A DNA stretch of 64,000 nucleotides, taken from assembly GCA_936440205.1 (NCBI GenBank), contig OW387136.1, positions 35,364,427-35,428,426 on the forward strand. Direction: 5' to 3'. The position numbers were made by a program, and so were the translations under genes. Every line of letters begins with the position of its first letter. Within the stretch, counting starts at the first letter, position 1. The stretch is from Lepidonotus clava (Eukaryota > Annelida > Polychaeta > Phyllodocida > Polynoidae). Of this stretch, positions 1-12,911 are shown one piece after another. The notes beneath the pieces were generated by a model that was given only the letters and a program-made list of their open reading frames with translations, was not told where the DNA came from and made no database searches.

Positions 1-520
1 GTCCTTCTAGCGGTAAGACCTGAACCAAGCGATTGGGATATGGTATCCAATGGCCCCAGGCTTAAACGGTCGGGAATAGGGCTTCTATGGTAGAGTTCAC
101 TGAGGAGTTAAATTTCACGAAAATGGTGTATAGCATTTTATAAAGTCGACACTTGGCATCTGGGCCTCCACATGGTCCAGTATTATTGACTATGCGATGC
201 TGGTACATTTCAATACTCATCAATTCCTAGTCAAATACCTATATTGCTTACTGTTAATTTCATACATAGGACTCTCTTAATAGTAACGATCCTCATAGTT
301 AAAGTGCCTAACTGGAACAAGACTCCAGGCATGTCAATATCCCCCCCCCCCCTCCTGACGGTCCTTTTGTAAGTAAACCTCTGGAGGTCTCATCTAACGT
401 GTTACGTAACAAAAACACCTCCTCCAGGTGAGGTGAGAGTTAAGTGGCAGGCTCCCACAGGTCTAGGTCTTACTCTACACCTCTGTTTTTGTTACCTCTG
501 AGCTGACACACTTCAGTATG

Positions 521-590
521 AGAGCTGGCTCCGTGGGAGAGTGCTGGTCTGCTTATCTAAAGATGCCTGGATCGAGTCCAGGCTAATGGG
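521..590 (+). mobile_element. tRNA-derived SINE head
   Basis: A box-A-like tggctccgtgggagag is followed at tRNA spacing by ggatcgagtcc (box B). It has lost the acceptor-stem pairing of a real tRNA. The body beyond about 640 is not clear. Confidence 0.55.
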
Positions 591-752
591 TTATAGCCAG
601 GAATAATCCTGCACCTTCGTCTGGTTTGTTGGTTGCTGGGGTTCAATAACAAGGAATCATTTAAGATTATGTTAATATTATTTTTGGCATGAAGGAAAGT
701 TTTGCCTATTCGGTCCTTCTTTGATATTATACCTATGATGATCCTACCCTCA

Positions 753-830
753 CAGGGGCGGATACAGGATTTTCGAAAGGGGGGGGGGGGAAGGGTCTGT
801 ACCCCCAGGACCCCCCTTGATCCGCCCCTG
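753..830. mobile_element. short MITE, cagggscggatccagg family
   Basis: The ends caggggcggatacagg and cttgatccgcccctg are inverted, with a G run and ttttcgaaa near the left. The 78-bp copy is reduced. Confidence 0.65.
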
Positions 831-1789
831 CCTCCTCATCCTACCCTTACACATAGACCTATAATATATCGCAGTATGTCCTCATTGATGGGAGGAAGGG
901 AAATCAGCAGCCAGCACAGAGGTTCCAACCCATGCCCCAATCTCAAGGGCCGGCTAACAGAACACCCAACCAGCCCTTATGTCCGTGAGTGGTCCGCAGA
1001 TTAGTAAAAGGTTGAAAGACTATACATCGGTTCCATATGCACAAAAAGATTCCCCGGGTCATTAGAAGTGAAGTAAAATGCTAGAGCCCGGCACCCTAGT
1101 GTCATTGTCTACACAGCCATTTGTCACATTCATTCCCTAGTGAATTGGCCGCCATTCTTATAAGGCAGTGTTTTAATATTGAATAACATATCGATTTGTT
1201 CTTTGGGGTACTTAAGATGTCATGTGTAAAAGCCTTAACGTACAGGTGAAATGCGAAAGGTTATAAAGATCATTATAGAAATTTAGCTATATTTAGAAAA
1301 CCCGAGCACTATTTCCAACGCTTGGAACCCAACCAATGAATGACAGAAATATCTGCACGTATTATTATTATAGAAACCCTTACACACTTGACATATAAGA
1401 AGAATCTTAAAACTGATAACAAAGAAGTTCTACCTAAATACCCTTGTCTATTTCAGGTGCAACATGACACTAACCTAACCTTGGCGCTTTTCTTTGAAGT
1501 CGTTACTATCGATTAATCACATGTAGAATCAATAAGGGTGCACTCTTACTTTCAGCAAGTCATGGTTTTGGTATGTTTACCTGCTTAGAACATCCAAAGC
1601 CTGATCATACCAAGGTAGGTATAGTACAATATAGCTATGTCTATTTCCTGAAAGCTAACCAGAGAAATTAGTTGCTCGAAACACGAATATGAGTTAAACC
1701 GTGTTGGGAATAATCAATAATGATATTGAGGTACATATTCATCACAGTATAAGAGGGAGTCAATATAACACATGTCATGTTAATTATGC

Positions 1790-2520
1790 CATTCCTTCCT
1801 CTTGCTCCTATAACATGTCACTTTATGCCTACCGCCCCTACCATTTTAATAGGTCTGCCACCCTTAGTACATTCTATAGCATTTCAATAGGTCTGACACC
1901 ATATATATAAAGCAGATACTAACGGGGCTGGGATCCCGTGCCCTGAGACGGAATACAGGGCACAGGATCCCAGACTAGGTCAGTATCGAATATATTTCAC
2001 CTCCTTAGTGGTCATTGTGTATGAATCGTATGTTATAAAGAGCATTGTACAAATATTGTGAAACTTTGTTTGCGTGTGTTTACATTTGTTTACATGTGAC
2101 GTCATAAATCTGGGTAATACAGTATTGCCAAGGTTTTCTACGAGGGGTCTGCCAGTGTTAAAGCGCAGGGGACAAAGTATTTGGGGTGAAATAATGCCTT
2201 CTATATACCATTCCAATAATTATGTCTGCTGCCCTTACTGCCGTCCTACCATTTCAATAGGTCTAACACCCTTTCTGCCTCCTTTATCATTTCAGTAAGG
2301 TCTGGCACCCACACTACCTTCTGTAACGTGTAACTAGGCAAACTTCATTTACTTAGTTCTATAAAAATTGCGAAGCCTTCTGCCCTTACTTGGTGCTATG
2401 ACAAATTGATAGTCTTTTTACCCGTACTGTGTCCTCTAACATGTCGCTAGGCTTGCTGCCCTTGTCAGGTCCTATAACATGTCAGTCGGCCTGTCCCTTG
2501 TAGCAGGTAATCTATAACCA
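1790..2520. repeat. degenerate minisatellite with a hairpin insert
   Basis: Diverged units of about 35 bp (ctgcccttac..., rtcctataacatgtca, ctaggcctg; also atttcaataggtctgacacc) recur at 1.80-1.91 and 2.22-2.52 kb. The middle (1.92-2.21 kb) is unrelated and includes a perfect-looking hairpin with arms 1928-1945 and 1956-1973 (ctgggatcc...). Confidence 0.6.
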
Positions 2521-5383
2521 TCGATCACACAGCTAACCAAACACCACCAGGCTCAGGGGTGGAGGCCCTCATGTTACAAAGTGTCCACTCCCCGGCTACT
2601 GCTGCCCTTACCAGCTTGCCTTTCTACCCGTATTCACTTTGTGGTAGGCCTTTTTCAGACATGGATGACGCATGAGGTCAAGTACGATTACAGTATGATG
2701 GCATGAATATAATTATCTGAAAACTTTATTATTGTTTTTCAAATTTAAGTATTGAAACATGTTCATTAGACACGGACTTATACTATGTTTATATTGATTA
2801 ACTTGGGTACTTTGTGAACATTCCTAAATATAGGTGCAAGATCATGCAGCATGCATATCATAGTAGAATCGGCATTGAAGATTTTAAACGATGTAAAGGG
2901 TGTGGTTATAAATGGTTACAAAGTGTTATTGAGTACTGCCCTTCTATCTAAGCATTCCCCCCTCCCCCCTCCCCCCTCCCCCTGGCCATGTTATCATTAC
3001 ATCTATACGCCCCCCCCACACACACACACCAATGATCAATACCCGACATGACTTAGGGTAGGAGCCGGTGCAGAGAACTTAACTGCCAGGCCCGGGGGGA
3101 GATTTATTAAACAGGGCTGCCAATTGGGGGACCTTCACTCTGCAACTGGACCCTTCTTAGCGCACTTTCTGTGTGGAGGGGTGGGGGGTGGGGATAAGAG
3201 GGGGACTGTATCAGCGAAGCCAGTGCCACCGATAAACTGGGATACTCTGGGGGAGGGGTACTAAAATGCAAAAATATGCTTAACAACCAATATAAAAGAA
3301 ATAGCAGAAAGAAGGTTGGAAAACTATACACTAACTAACTATACATAAGCCAATCTTATCTCTTTTGCTGGATATACTGATATTGGTTGCAACAAAGCTT
3401 TGAACTGTATCGGTTTAGAAGAAAAGGCTATCTTTGCCTATAGAATACACCCCTCCCCCTCTCCCCGCCGTCCCTTCCTCTAGATGTGTCTAAGCCAGGT
3501 TCCCCCGCCCCTGGCACCGTCCACCACAGACTATAGGGGCAGGAGGAGGGAAAAACGCCTTTTGGCATCGAGTCCCCTGGGCCTGCAGCCAGGAGGGGGC
3601 TTAGTACTAAACGGTTTGGCCGGACTTTGCACCGAGAACCGATTGTGTGTGAAATACTCTTACGATAAATGCGGCTCAGCTTCTCTGTGTACTTTGGGGG
3701 GATCTAAATCAGGGGTGAGAGGGTCCAGGGAGAGGTATGTGGGGATAAGCAAGAGAATTCTGACATGCATGTTATATATAGGCCTACATGTCAGAATTTG
3801 ACTACTTCGACCATATTATGCTGGAAGTGGTCAAAGCTCTATTTAAACTTGGAGAAGCAGGCATATTTATTCATCATGAAACTCTCAGAAACCCATAAAG
3901 ACTATTATTAATCAAATAATTACTAGAATGTAAAAGGGTAAAAGTTGTTATCATGTAGGCGTACTCGTATGAGGGAAAAATCTGAGTCGTGGCATTGTCT
4001 AGAATTTGGCTAAGGAAATTGAACGGTTTAAATATGGGAAACGCTTATTTCGGAACAGCAACAAGGCACATCATAAAGCTCCCATTCCACTGATTCGACT
4101 ATGTCACAGTTCAGTACTATCTTTCATATCTTTGCAAGAATACGGCGCGGCCAATAATCAATTAATCAATGTAAATATGTGATCCAAGCACTTGCACCTT
4201 CTATTCAGACGCCTGTGCCCCACCCCCTCCACCAGCTGGTGACATTGAGTGACAGCTTCAGTCATCTGTCATCTCTCTCATACCCCTGCCACACTTGACA
4301 GCAAACCAGAGCGAAGCAATGCGAACCAAAGTGAACCGCACTGACAACATGAGCAGTGTAGAATACGGTCCTTTCACACTGACACACCCTTACCGCATCT
4401 GATGGAAGTAGTCATATATATACTAACAATCATGATTCGTACTATACTAACAACCATGATTCGTATACTAAGTAAAAGCCTTGCTTCACTTCAATGGTTT
4501 TCAGACAGACTTAAAGAAACAAAGGAAAGGAAATAGTATTCTACAATACTGGTCAATGTGAGAATTCTAGAATTTGATTCTAAAGTGCTATGATGCGCAT
4601 TGTAGAATGCTGAAGTGCCTATATATATGTAAGGAAGTGGATGCATATGGAAGCAATTTGATGCTATTTGATGAGCATTATATCATTCTGGAACGCTCTT
4701 CCTTTCAGACAGGTAGCAGGAAGCGCATTGAAGCGCTTTGGTACGCATTATAACACGTTGTCTGAAAGGGGTATCCCCCCCCCCTCCCGGTTTCCCTTAC
4801 CCCTGATCGAACGCAATACCCTGCATGTAAATATGTGCATAACTCGATGACGGCGACACTCGGCGGACAAGTCGAGACTAGAGTATGTAAAAGATGGATT
4901 CTCCAGGAAAGTAGACGGAAGTCGAGATCAATAATTATAAAATGATGTTCAGGGCTTCCTCGCGTTTCTTTGGTAACAGTAGAATAAAGATCTCTAGAAA
5001 CCAAACTTGACTGATCTCATTTCAGGCTCTGAGATATAACTATGTAGACCGTCTATCTGTAATTGATATATTTACATATATCTCCCAGAGACGGCGGGAA
5101 GGACATCTAAAAATATAACCCGTGCATGGTAATGACATCCATCTCCTTTTTGATATGCATGCAGGAGTCGATCCTACCCCGCCTGCAGCTATCCTTACCC
5201 TCATTACAATCCTACCCTATTGTCAAGGCGACAATCAGTGGTGGTTATTACCATTGAGACACGAGGAGGGAGGGGGTGTACATGTACGGCCATTAGAGCT
5301 GGGGGTGCTCATATGTTTACTAATGACGTTCTGACGGGTTGTACCTGGGCAGAGTGCTGACGGAATAAGGAGGTTTGTTTGTT

Positions 5384-5529
5384 CAGGCTCAGATTAAGGG
5401 GGGGGGGGGGGTGTCAGGCACACGTCACCCCTCCCTTTTTTTGGCACAAATAATATTTTTTTTATGTAAAATTCTCTGCCTCTACAACACGCCCCCCTCC
5501 CCCCTTTCAAATTCCTGCATCCGCCCCTG
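5384..5529. mobile_element. diverged copy of the cagggscggatccagg MITE family
   Basis: The right end aattcctgcatccgcccctg is clear; the left end is diverged but carries the family's long G run (5398-5411). Confidence 0.5.
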
Positions 5530-7078
5530 TTCTTTTTTAGTTTGAACTGCAAGACTCAGTAGTTCTGGAGCACTGGGATATTTCACCCTTGCTCCTGGAT
5601 GATCGAATCTATGGTGAGGTAGAGACCATTCCCCTGCACTTTTACCGAGACAGGTATTCTTTTCTATACAGTGTCTAATAGGCATGTCACCACGTACAAT
5701 GGCTGTTGGAAACTAGGCATTTGATAACCCTATTGTTGACCACAAGGAGGATTATATCTAATACCACAGTAGCAGGGAAACAAGGAGGGCAAGGAGGCTA
5801 TCCAGTCTTTGCTTTGTACCAGTGCTTCACGAGACAGACAAGGACAATTTGCCTAGTCTAGACCGAACCTGAAGTTTACAACTAAGTCTTCTAATGGATA
5901 ATCCCTCCAGAGGTCCAACCTGGGTGTGACCCATGTCCATAATAGGCGTCATTTATAAGCTTTGCCCTGAAGCAAAATATTAAACTCATTCAAATAAGAA
6001 AATATCTCAGTTCCTGTTTGCCAAGAAATGTTTCAACTTGTAGTAGTAGTGTGTTAGTGCTGTTAAAGTTTGACCAATTGCTATGGATGTCTAGCCTCCC
6101 TTGTGACAATCAATTTACCAGCCTAGATCAATATTGCCGCAAAGGAACTCATATATACTGAGTAAAGCCAGACCATATTATTCATCAGCAACTACCCCAC
6201 AGCATTACCCATAAGCCCATCCAGTTTACATCAACCGTAAAGTTTACCATGAAATATTTTTAAAATTTACTTTGTGCTTTTACCCTGAAGATAGTCCCAA
6301 AATACAAAATTAACTAAAGCAATTTGGTTGGCAAATTGTTCCTCATATTTGTAATATTATGCAGTTTTTTTATATTGGCCCTTTTCCCATAGAAACCAAT
6401 GTTAAAGCCTGTCAGCCAAACCTATGATGTCCCACCATATTTTGCCCTGAAACACAGCATTTTGATTGGCTGACAAACCTGCCAATCTATCAGTTGGTAG
6501 AGTTTTAGAACTCATAATGTTTTATCAGTACTTGGGGATGTAGAAAAGTATAATTTTTACTTATTTCAGTAACCCCAACTCTAGGAGACAAAGATATTTT
6601 TTCATTAATTTTGTCCAACCCTTGGATATACCCAATGGGGATGGGCTTATTAGACGAAACATTTCTCAACTGAAGCGCCCTGTCTAATCACACTAATCTC
6701 CCATACAATTACATCAATGAGATCGACAGTAAAACGACCAGAAAACAACGCAATAATACCCCAAAGAAAACGGTAATAACGTTTAAAAAACGTCACAATA
6801 ATTACATCCACGAAGCAGCTATAAAGTGGATCAATTCCTGGGGCGAACCGGACTAAATCTGGCCGGGGGACTTTATGGGTAGTCACGAAGAGGTGGTGTA
6901 TTTCCTGCCCAGGAGTGATTAAACAGGGGGCTGGGGGAGGCTCGTTACCTGCCCGACACAACAGGTCGATAAGTGAGCAGTGGGAGGGGGGCGGATGCCC
7001 GTATTCCACCAGGCGATTTTGAAGACTACGAATTGGCTAATTTTTGAATTTTCGCCAGAACCCCTGCAAGAACCCCTG

Positions 7079-7135
7079 CATGTTACATATCATTGGAAAG
7101 AGAATTGAAAATCCTTTCCAATGATACGTAACATG
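7079..7135. repeat. hairpin with 22-bp arms
   Basis: catgttacatatcattggaa is mirrored by its inverse 14 bp later with one mismatch. No function assigned. Confidence 0.6.
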
Positions 7136-7511
7136 TCTATGATTAGTCCCGATTCATTCTTGCGATTTTTCGAAATCAGAAGTAAAATCGCATCGTGGAA
7201 TAGAGCCTTTGGGAGCTACTCGCAACAAGGAGGGACTCAGGGCAGGATCCAACATGATACGGATAGGTGAGGTGGGGGGTGTTGGCTCATGAAACCCTAG
7301 ACTACGTGGGGCGTGCAGGGTGTTCAGTCCTATGATGGAAGAATTCTTGACCGTAAGTATAACCAATAAAAAGGTTCTCAGTTATTTCATTGTAAAACAT
7401 TACGAAGTGATTAAATGTCAGGTAGGCAGGAGAGAAAGAGGACGCCCCGGAGGGAGAAAGGAGTGAAAGAAGAGGTGGGAGAGGAGTGTGTTTGTTATGG
7501 TCTGTGTGTGT

Positions 7512-7529
7512 GGGGGGGGGGGGGGGGGG
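7512..7529. repeat. G18 homopolymer
   Basis: The longest of at least eleven runs of 12 or more G or C in the window; others at 341, 5398, 7733, 9517, 10121, 20746, 46902, 56791, 62411 and 62542. Confidence 0.9.
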
Positions 7530-7601
7530 AGGTTAATGAGGAAAAGCAGGGCGGGACGTGGGAAGGTATGTGAGAAGGAGGGAATGGTTCATACTCTTAG
7601 T

Positions 7602-7788
7602 CGGTTGGATACAGGATTTTAGAAAGGGGGGAGGATCAGCCTGAAGGCTATGTATTAAAAAGGCGTGCATTCGAGCATATCACGTGATATTTTCCCTTCT
7701 ATTTGCATTATTAGGACTCCACCAAATATTGAGGGGGGGGGGGGGGCGGTCAGGACCTCCTGGACCCTGTTCCCTGCATCCCCCCTGC
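7602..7788. mobile_element. diverged copy of the cagggscggatccagg MITE family
   Basis: cggttggatacaggatttta at the left and a C-rich ccctgcatcccccctg at the right flank a G14 run and a gcgtgcattcgagcatat block. That block is shared with the 56.8-kb copy. Confidence 0.55.
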
Positions 7789-8009
7789 AACGAGACATAT
7801 TGCATGGCTTTACACGCGGCGCCCCATATCCCGGTGAAGTCAACAAAGCGGAGGATTACTGGGCCCGAGCTAAGCCCCAGATTACTTCTAATTAATCCGA
7901 GCAACTCAGAAACCACTCAACCGTGTAAGACCCTCGGGGGAGCAGCTCAGGGCGGCCTTGACCTTGGCCTGTAATGGCGGATCGCGCCGTACCAACACAG
8001 TGACCTTAA

Positions 8010-8377
8010 AGGGAGCCAGAAGCAGTGTAGTATCAAAATGTGACAAAATGCCTCAATCTCAAGAAACTGTGAAAATACATTCTATTGGTGTTACTTTAGC
8101 TAGTGGTAAAGGTCCAATCATTAAACGTTAACTTTACCAGTTTACTTGGAATCCATATGAATAAAGTAGTTCATGACTGCAGACAGCAATATTTGTAAAC
8201 AATTCAATTTTGGTGGGTCACCAAAATTGACTAGGTCATGGTTGTACGTATTTCAATGAAGTTTGAGCCTGTATTCACGTTTTGTATTTTACCATAGGGC
8301 TAAGTTATGGTTATACAATGCATTTTGATAATTTATGGCATTTATAAAATTTAACCATGCATTGCTTTTGGCTCCCT
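8010..8377. mobile_element. MITE with TTAA target duplication (piggyBac-like)
   Basis: The 368-bp element starts agggagccagaagc and ends gcttttggctccct, flanked on both sides by TTAA. The inside has an inverted ttttggtgggtcaccaaaa motif. A relative lies inverted at about 21.79-22.06 kb. Confidence 0.8.
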
Positions 8378-11078
8378 TTAAAGGCGGGGAGGGAGGGATG
8401 TGTTGGCCTAGGGGCTGGGAGGGGGATTCCTTGCCTCAGGATTGTTGAGGGGGAGGGGATATTGTGGGCCTTTGAGAGAGTTGGTGTGTTAATACTACTT
8501 GATGTTTCTTGGTTCGTGCTCAAAGAGGCACTCGGCGGTGGGGAAGTTGCGTTAAGCAGGGTAAAGACGTTTAAGAGGATTACACTACATGGAGAACTGC
8601 TCCAATTAGAGTGGATTGGTCTGCCACGACTAATTAGAGGGGCTTTAATGGAGATTGTTTCACATAAGGGTATGGGCGATCCGGAGCATGTACCATGTCT
8701 TGAGGATGTAATAGTATCTACACCCGCTAAATTGCACGACCTGATATTGGCGACAATATCAGCTATAGCTAACTGCTGTTAATATTTCCCAATTAACTTG
8801 TGAGCATCGTTACATTGTCCCCTTTATGCGAATCAGCAAATTCATTGGTTGAATGGTAGCAAAGGATAGAAATGATGTCTTTGTGTTAGGACGAGTGTGG
8901 TCTATTTATAGCTCAGCCACAAGTTAGAGTCTTGTCTCACTAAAATAACAGCGATCTAACCATGTAAGGGGTAATTATACGTCCAATGACAATTGCTTTT
9001 GCGAGGAAGTTATCCTTCACCGATATTTGGGACACTCGATCCCGAAAATAAGAAGTGGGGATACACATGGATTGCGTCACTGAGATCTAATCAGGGGTCT
9101 CATTATTCGTCCTCCTGTTTCACTGTTTTCCTTTTCACAATGGACATTTTCCCTGGATCTTATCACCATCAACAAAATATTTTAGACTCTACTACGTGTG
9201 CATTGTCTTGAATAGAGATTTCACAGGCGGCGTCTAAAACAATGGAAATAGACGAAGAAAATAGAGTTGTCTAGATACAAGTAACATTGAATAGGTCTGT
9301 AATTCGTTCATCAATCTACATGCTATGTTGACTTCCATCGTGGACTCCTGTGGCGTTGGGGGGTGGGGGGCGGTCCCGGGTATCCAGAACTCCCTTTGAT
9401 ATCCCCAAATATAAGTAAAATATAAGAGATATAGGTCTGAACCTCCTTACATTTACTTGGAACCCACTTTGACTGTAGGGCTTGCTAGGCCCTTCGACCA
9501 AAGGCCAGGTCTTTGACCCCCCCCCCCCCCACACACACCCAACACTCAAGCCCTCCCCTTTCCCCCCTAGTACCCCCTAAATAACCCATGATAAGGGGCT
9601 GAGGTTCCGGCCATCACGTGGACAAACGGCTGTTCTTCAATCTTCTCCCTTATTTTCCTCTCCTTTGACAATTTGCCGGGGCCTTCAAGGGCCTGACCCT
9701 GCCTCCCTCAAACCCGTAAATCCTTCCTGATAAAAGGGTGGGGTCCTGACCTACCTTGACCCCTCGGTCCAACCCGGGTATAGAGATGGGTCCGGACCCC
9801 CTTGACCCCTTAACCCTGGTCCTGATTGACACTAAAAGGATCCATCCACGCTTTAAGGGCCTTCCCCACTTCTGGGTCCCCGAGGACTGTTGACGCACAA
9901 TAAATAACACTACACGTACGGGCATCTACCGTAAAACCCCTAATTTAAGCCGCGGCTCAAATTAGGGTTAGTTTCAGACATGAGATCAAATAAGGCCTCA
10001 ACTTTGGATACAATTAGATGATATGATAAAAAAGTATCTTAAGATGAACTCTAAAGTCAGGGCTTAAATAAGGCTCTCAGGGACACACCTCTGTGCGCGC
10101 GCGTGTGTGTGTAGGTGTGTGGGGGGGGGGGGGGGCGGAGGGCCTCTGTCTACAGGGAGATTAGTTACCACACTAGGTCACCACATGTACCATGAGACCA
10201 TATTTCAATGCTAAATAACCTGGAGCAATTTTCTCAGACAAGATAGGCCCTTAAAGGGCACCAATTTGTGTCTCTGTAGGGTCTTAGTGACAGGCATGGA
10301 CCAGGGAGAAGATCCAGAAACCGAACTGGGGTGGGGGTGGGGTACTGATTCCCTGATTCCGCGAAGCTCTACCATATCAAAAACGCTCACCTAAAGCCAA
10401 AGAAAAAGGGAGGCTTGAATAAGTATTATGCACCGCGGACACAATTACTACCGCTCCTGAATTCCAAGGAAGCTATCTTACAGAAAGTACAACATATAAT
10501 ATGCAAACTCACAAGTGGGCTACTTCGCTAACCGGCTCTTAATGCACGATGCAGAATCTTAACCAGAGTTTTATCTGATTGTCTATCAAAGGCATTTAAC
10601 AACCAATCATAATTTGATGTATTTTTCTATCCGTTTGGTACCTCTTTCAGCTTGAGCATCCCCCAACCACCAGGAACAGCCATGAGCGATGGGTGGGGTT
10701 TGTTGGAGTTGGGGGGGGGGGTGTGGCTGTCAGCGGTTAAGTGGGTACGGTACCCATCAGACCTGATTTACAGCAGTGAGGACAGACGGGAACAAGCAGC
10801 AGACAGACACGTGGGTCCTCAGATTCTGAAGACGTGTCTTTACGACGTTACCATAACAACTGCATGAATGGACTCTTCAATTCAGTCATTGCTATACGCA
10901 CCATATGCGACCGCATGTAGTGGTATACCCTTATGAATCCTCCTGCCACATAATATATTATAATTAATGGTGGCAATAGAATGAGTTACAAGTGTACTGC
11001 ATTGAGGAACTTATTGAGAGGATCATACCGGGGAATCATGATAGTATTGTGTACACATTTATATAAACATAATTATTA

Positions 11079-12058
11079 GTGGGGTCTGTTAACAAAATTT
11101 TCGTTACGCGGCGGATAAAAGCACCAAATTTTGCATGAGGCATCTCTGAGGCACAACTATTGAATCTAGAAGGGGAGCCATCTTGAAATACCAAAATGAA
11201 ATTTTGACAAATTTGGTATGTTTTTAGCATTTGAAACTTGAGGTATCTAACTAAAACTTTTGGCTAGCTTCGATTAGACCTATTATATAGATTTGAAAGG
11301 TAAATAATTTAATTCCCTGTCCTATAATCTACCAATTTGGACAATAGCAATGTGTTTCTAGGCATTTCAGAAGCTGAGATATAAGATTATTTCAATAAAA
11401 GTCGGCCATATTGGATTTTTGGTCCCCGTCCAGGTTATATTGATATTTCAAGGTGGCTCCCCTTTTAAATTCAATGAAGGGGTCCCAGGGGATCATCTTA
11501 CCAAATGAAATCAAGAAATCTTGTGGCAAAAGGGTAAAGTCTATATCTTTTCTTTTGAATTATTTTGGAATCCAGCGGTCATTATCAAAGGTATCATGCT
11601 AATGAATTCAGCCATTTTGAAATTTATGTTATTGTATTGGATGAATATCATATTTATTGAGCCCTCTAGGCTATTAACAACTGATATTGGAACCATTTCC
11701 CCTGGCCTTATGCCTTAGTAGCTAAAAATCATAATATTTCTCAAAATTGGTCAGCCATCTTGGATTTTGGATTTCCGCATAGACTTAAAATATAAATAAT
11801 TGAGTTCCTTGACCCAAAAACCCTCAATTTTGACACCAACCATGTCTCTTTAGTCTCTTTGGAAGCTGAGATATAAGAATTTTTATAGTAAAAGTCGGCC
11901 ATATTGGTTTTTTGGCCCCCACATCCGTCCTATTGATATTTCAATGTGGCTCCCCTTCCAGATTTGATAGTTATGCCTCAGAGGTGCCTCATACCAAATT
12001 TGGTGCTTTTATCCGCCGCGTAACGATTTCTCAAAAAAATGACCTTAACAGACCCCAC
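11079..12058. mobile_element. 980-bp MITE with long inverted repeats and TA target duplication
   Basis: The ends gtggggtctgttaa and ttaacagaccccac are flanked by TA on both sides. The inverted repeats extend about 125 bp (gttacgcggcggataaaagc at the left and its inverse at the right). The inside holds diverged internal repeats: aagctgagatataaga plus a gtcggccatattgg block at 11.37-11.46 and again at 11.86-11.96 kb, with a related block at 11.75 kb. There is no transposase ORF. A TA duplication suits Tc1/mariner-type mobilisation. Confidence 0.85.
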
Positions 12059-12782
12059 TATATATGGGACGATTAGGTTTCTAGTTTGAGTTTTAATTCT
12101 CAATCCCGGCCAGATATGCACCGTTTAATTTCCAACGGGATGGGCCTGGGGAATCAAGGTCAAAAATTGACCTAACCTACGCAGAGGGAAAAATCACAGG
12201 CCGTCAGCTGAAATACTGACCATTGGTTATCAGTATATACAAGAATGAGAAACCATGTTGGGAGAAAGTTACCGTGATGTACATTGACATCCTATAGCCA
12301 CTATTCGTCTCCCCACGAAAGTGTTTTCTTCTGCATTGCCCAAAGTAATAACAGAATACAATGAATCCAGGACGCAAAATGAGAAAACTATTGGCAGATT
12401 ATTGACAGACGATTGACATGTAACCTAGAGGCGGAGACGCCTTTATTCTATATCCGGATTCCCACCCAATCTTCACCATCGTCCTACCCTCTAAGAAACT
12501 GATGAATAAATATCTGTTTTACCCTGAAAGGTAATAATGCCCCTCTGTGAATGCAATTGCCATTTTCCTTGTTGTCAGTAAACATTTTCAACATTTCTTT
12601 CATAATTGATATAGAATTAATGAAGTACAGACTGTAGGCACATTAAGCAATAATTGCTATTACCCTAGCTTGCACACACCGTATGTCTCAGGCTAAAGCC
12701 CTTGACAGTGTGTACGAAACCAGGGCAATAACAATTGCTGTTTCTGTCCCCTTGGTCTATATTACGTATGTACTCGACTCAC

Positions 12783-12911
12783 AGCAGTCGCAGGAGATGT
12801 CGACGTGCAGCTGGGGCAGCGACTCCATCGAGTCGCCGTGCAGCGACTTGATGCACGAGATCCACGACTTGGACAGCGAGAACTTGGCCATCTTGTTGGA
12901 CAGCGTCATGG
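12783..12911 (-). CDS. candidate exon L, Ser/Lys-rich, probably part of the Tiam gene
   Basis: A cacgccggacccag acceptor and a gtgagt donor bracket 129 nt. Its phase accepts the single base left by exon K and ends in phase 1. In that frame it reads [43 protein letters not shown]. Third positions are nearly all C or G, as in the proven exons, and the block is a GC-rich island in AT-richer DNA. I do not recognise the protein, the polypyrimidine tract is weak, and a tRNA-like SINE lies just upstream. The early ATG (ccagccATG) means it could instead be the first coding exon of a short isoform. The plus strand is also open but has no splice context. Confidence 0.5.

Larger units (their letters stand above)
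1..12782. other. left intron or flank, beyond exon L
   Basis: If exon L is real this is intron leading to the DH-PH exons outside the window. Besides the SINE, MITEs, minisatellite and homopolymers listed separately I find no coding exon. The open frames here are short, lack splice context and have no recognisable domain. Confidence 0.6.

Noticed and set aside
8357-8782. 141-residue plus-strand open frame
   Set aside because: It begins inside the terminal repeat of a MITE, has no recognisable domain, no splice context and mixed codon use.
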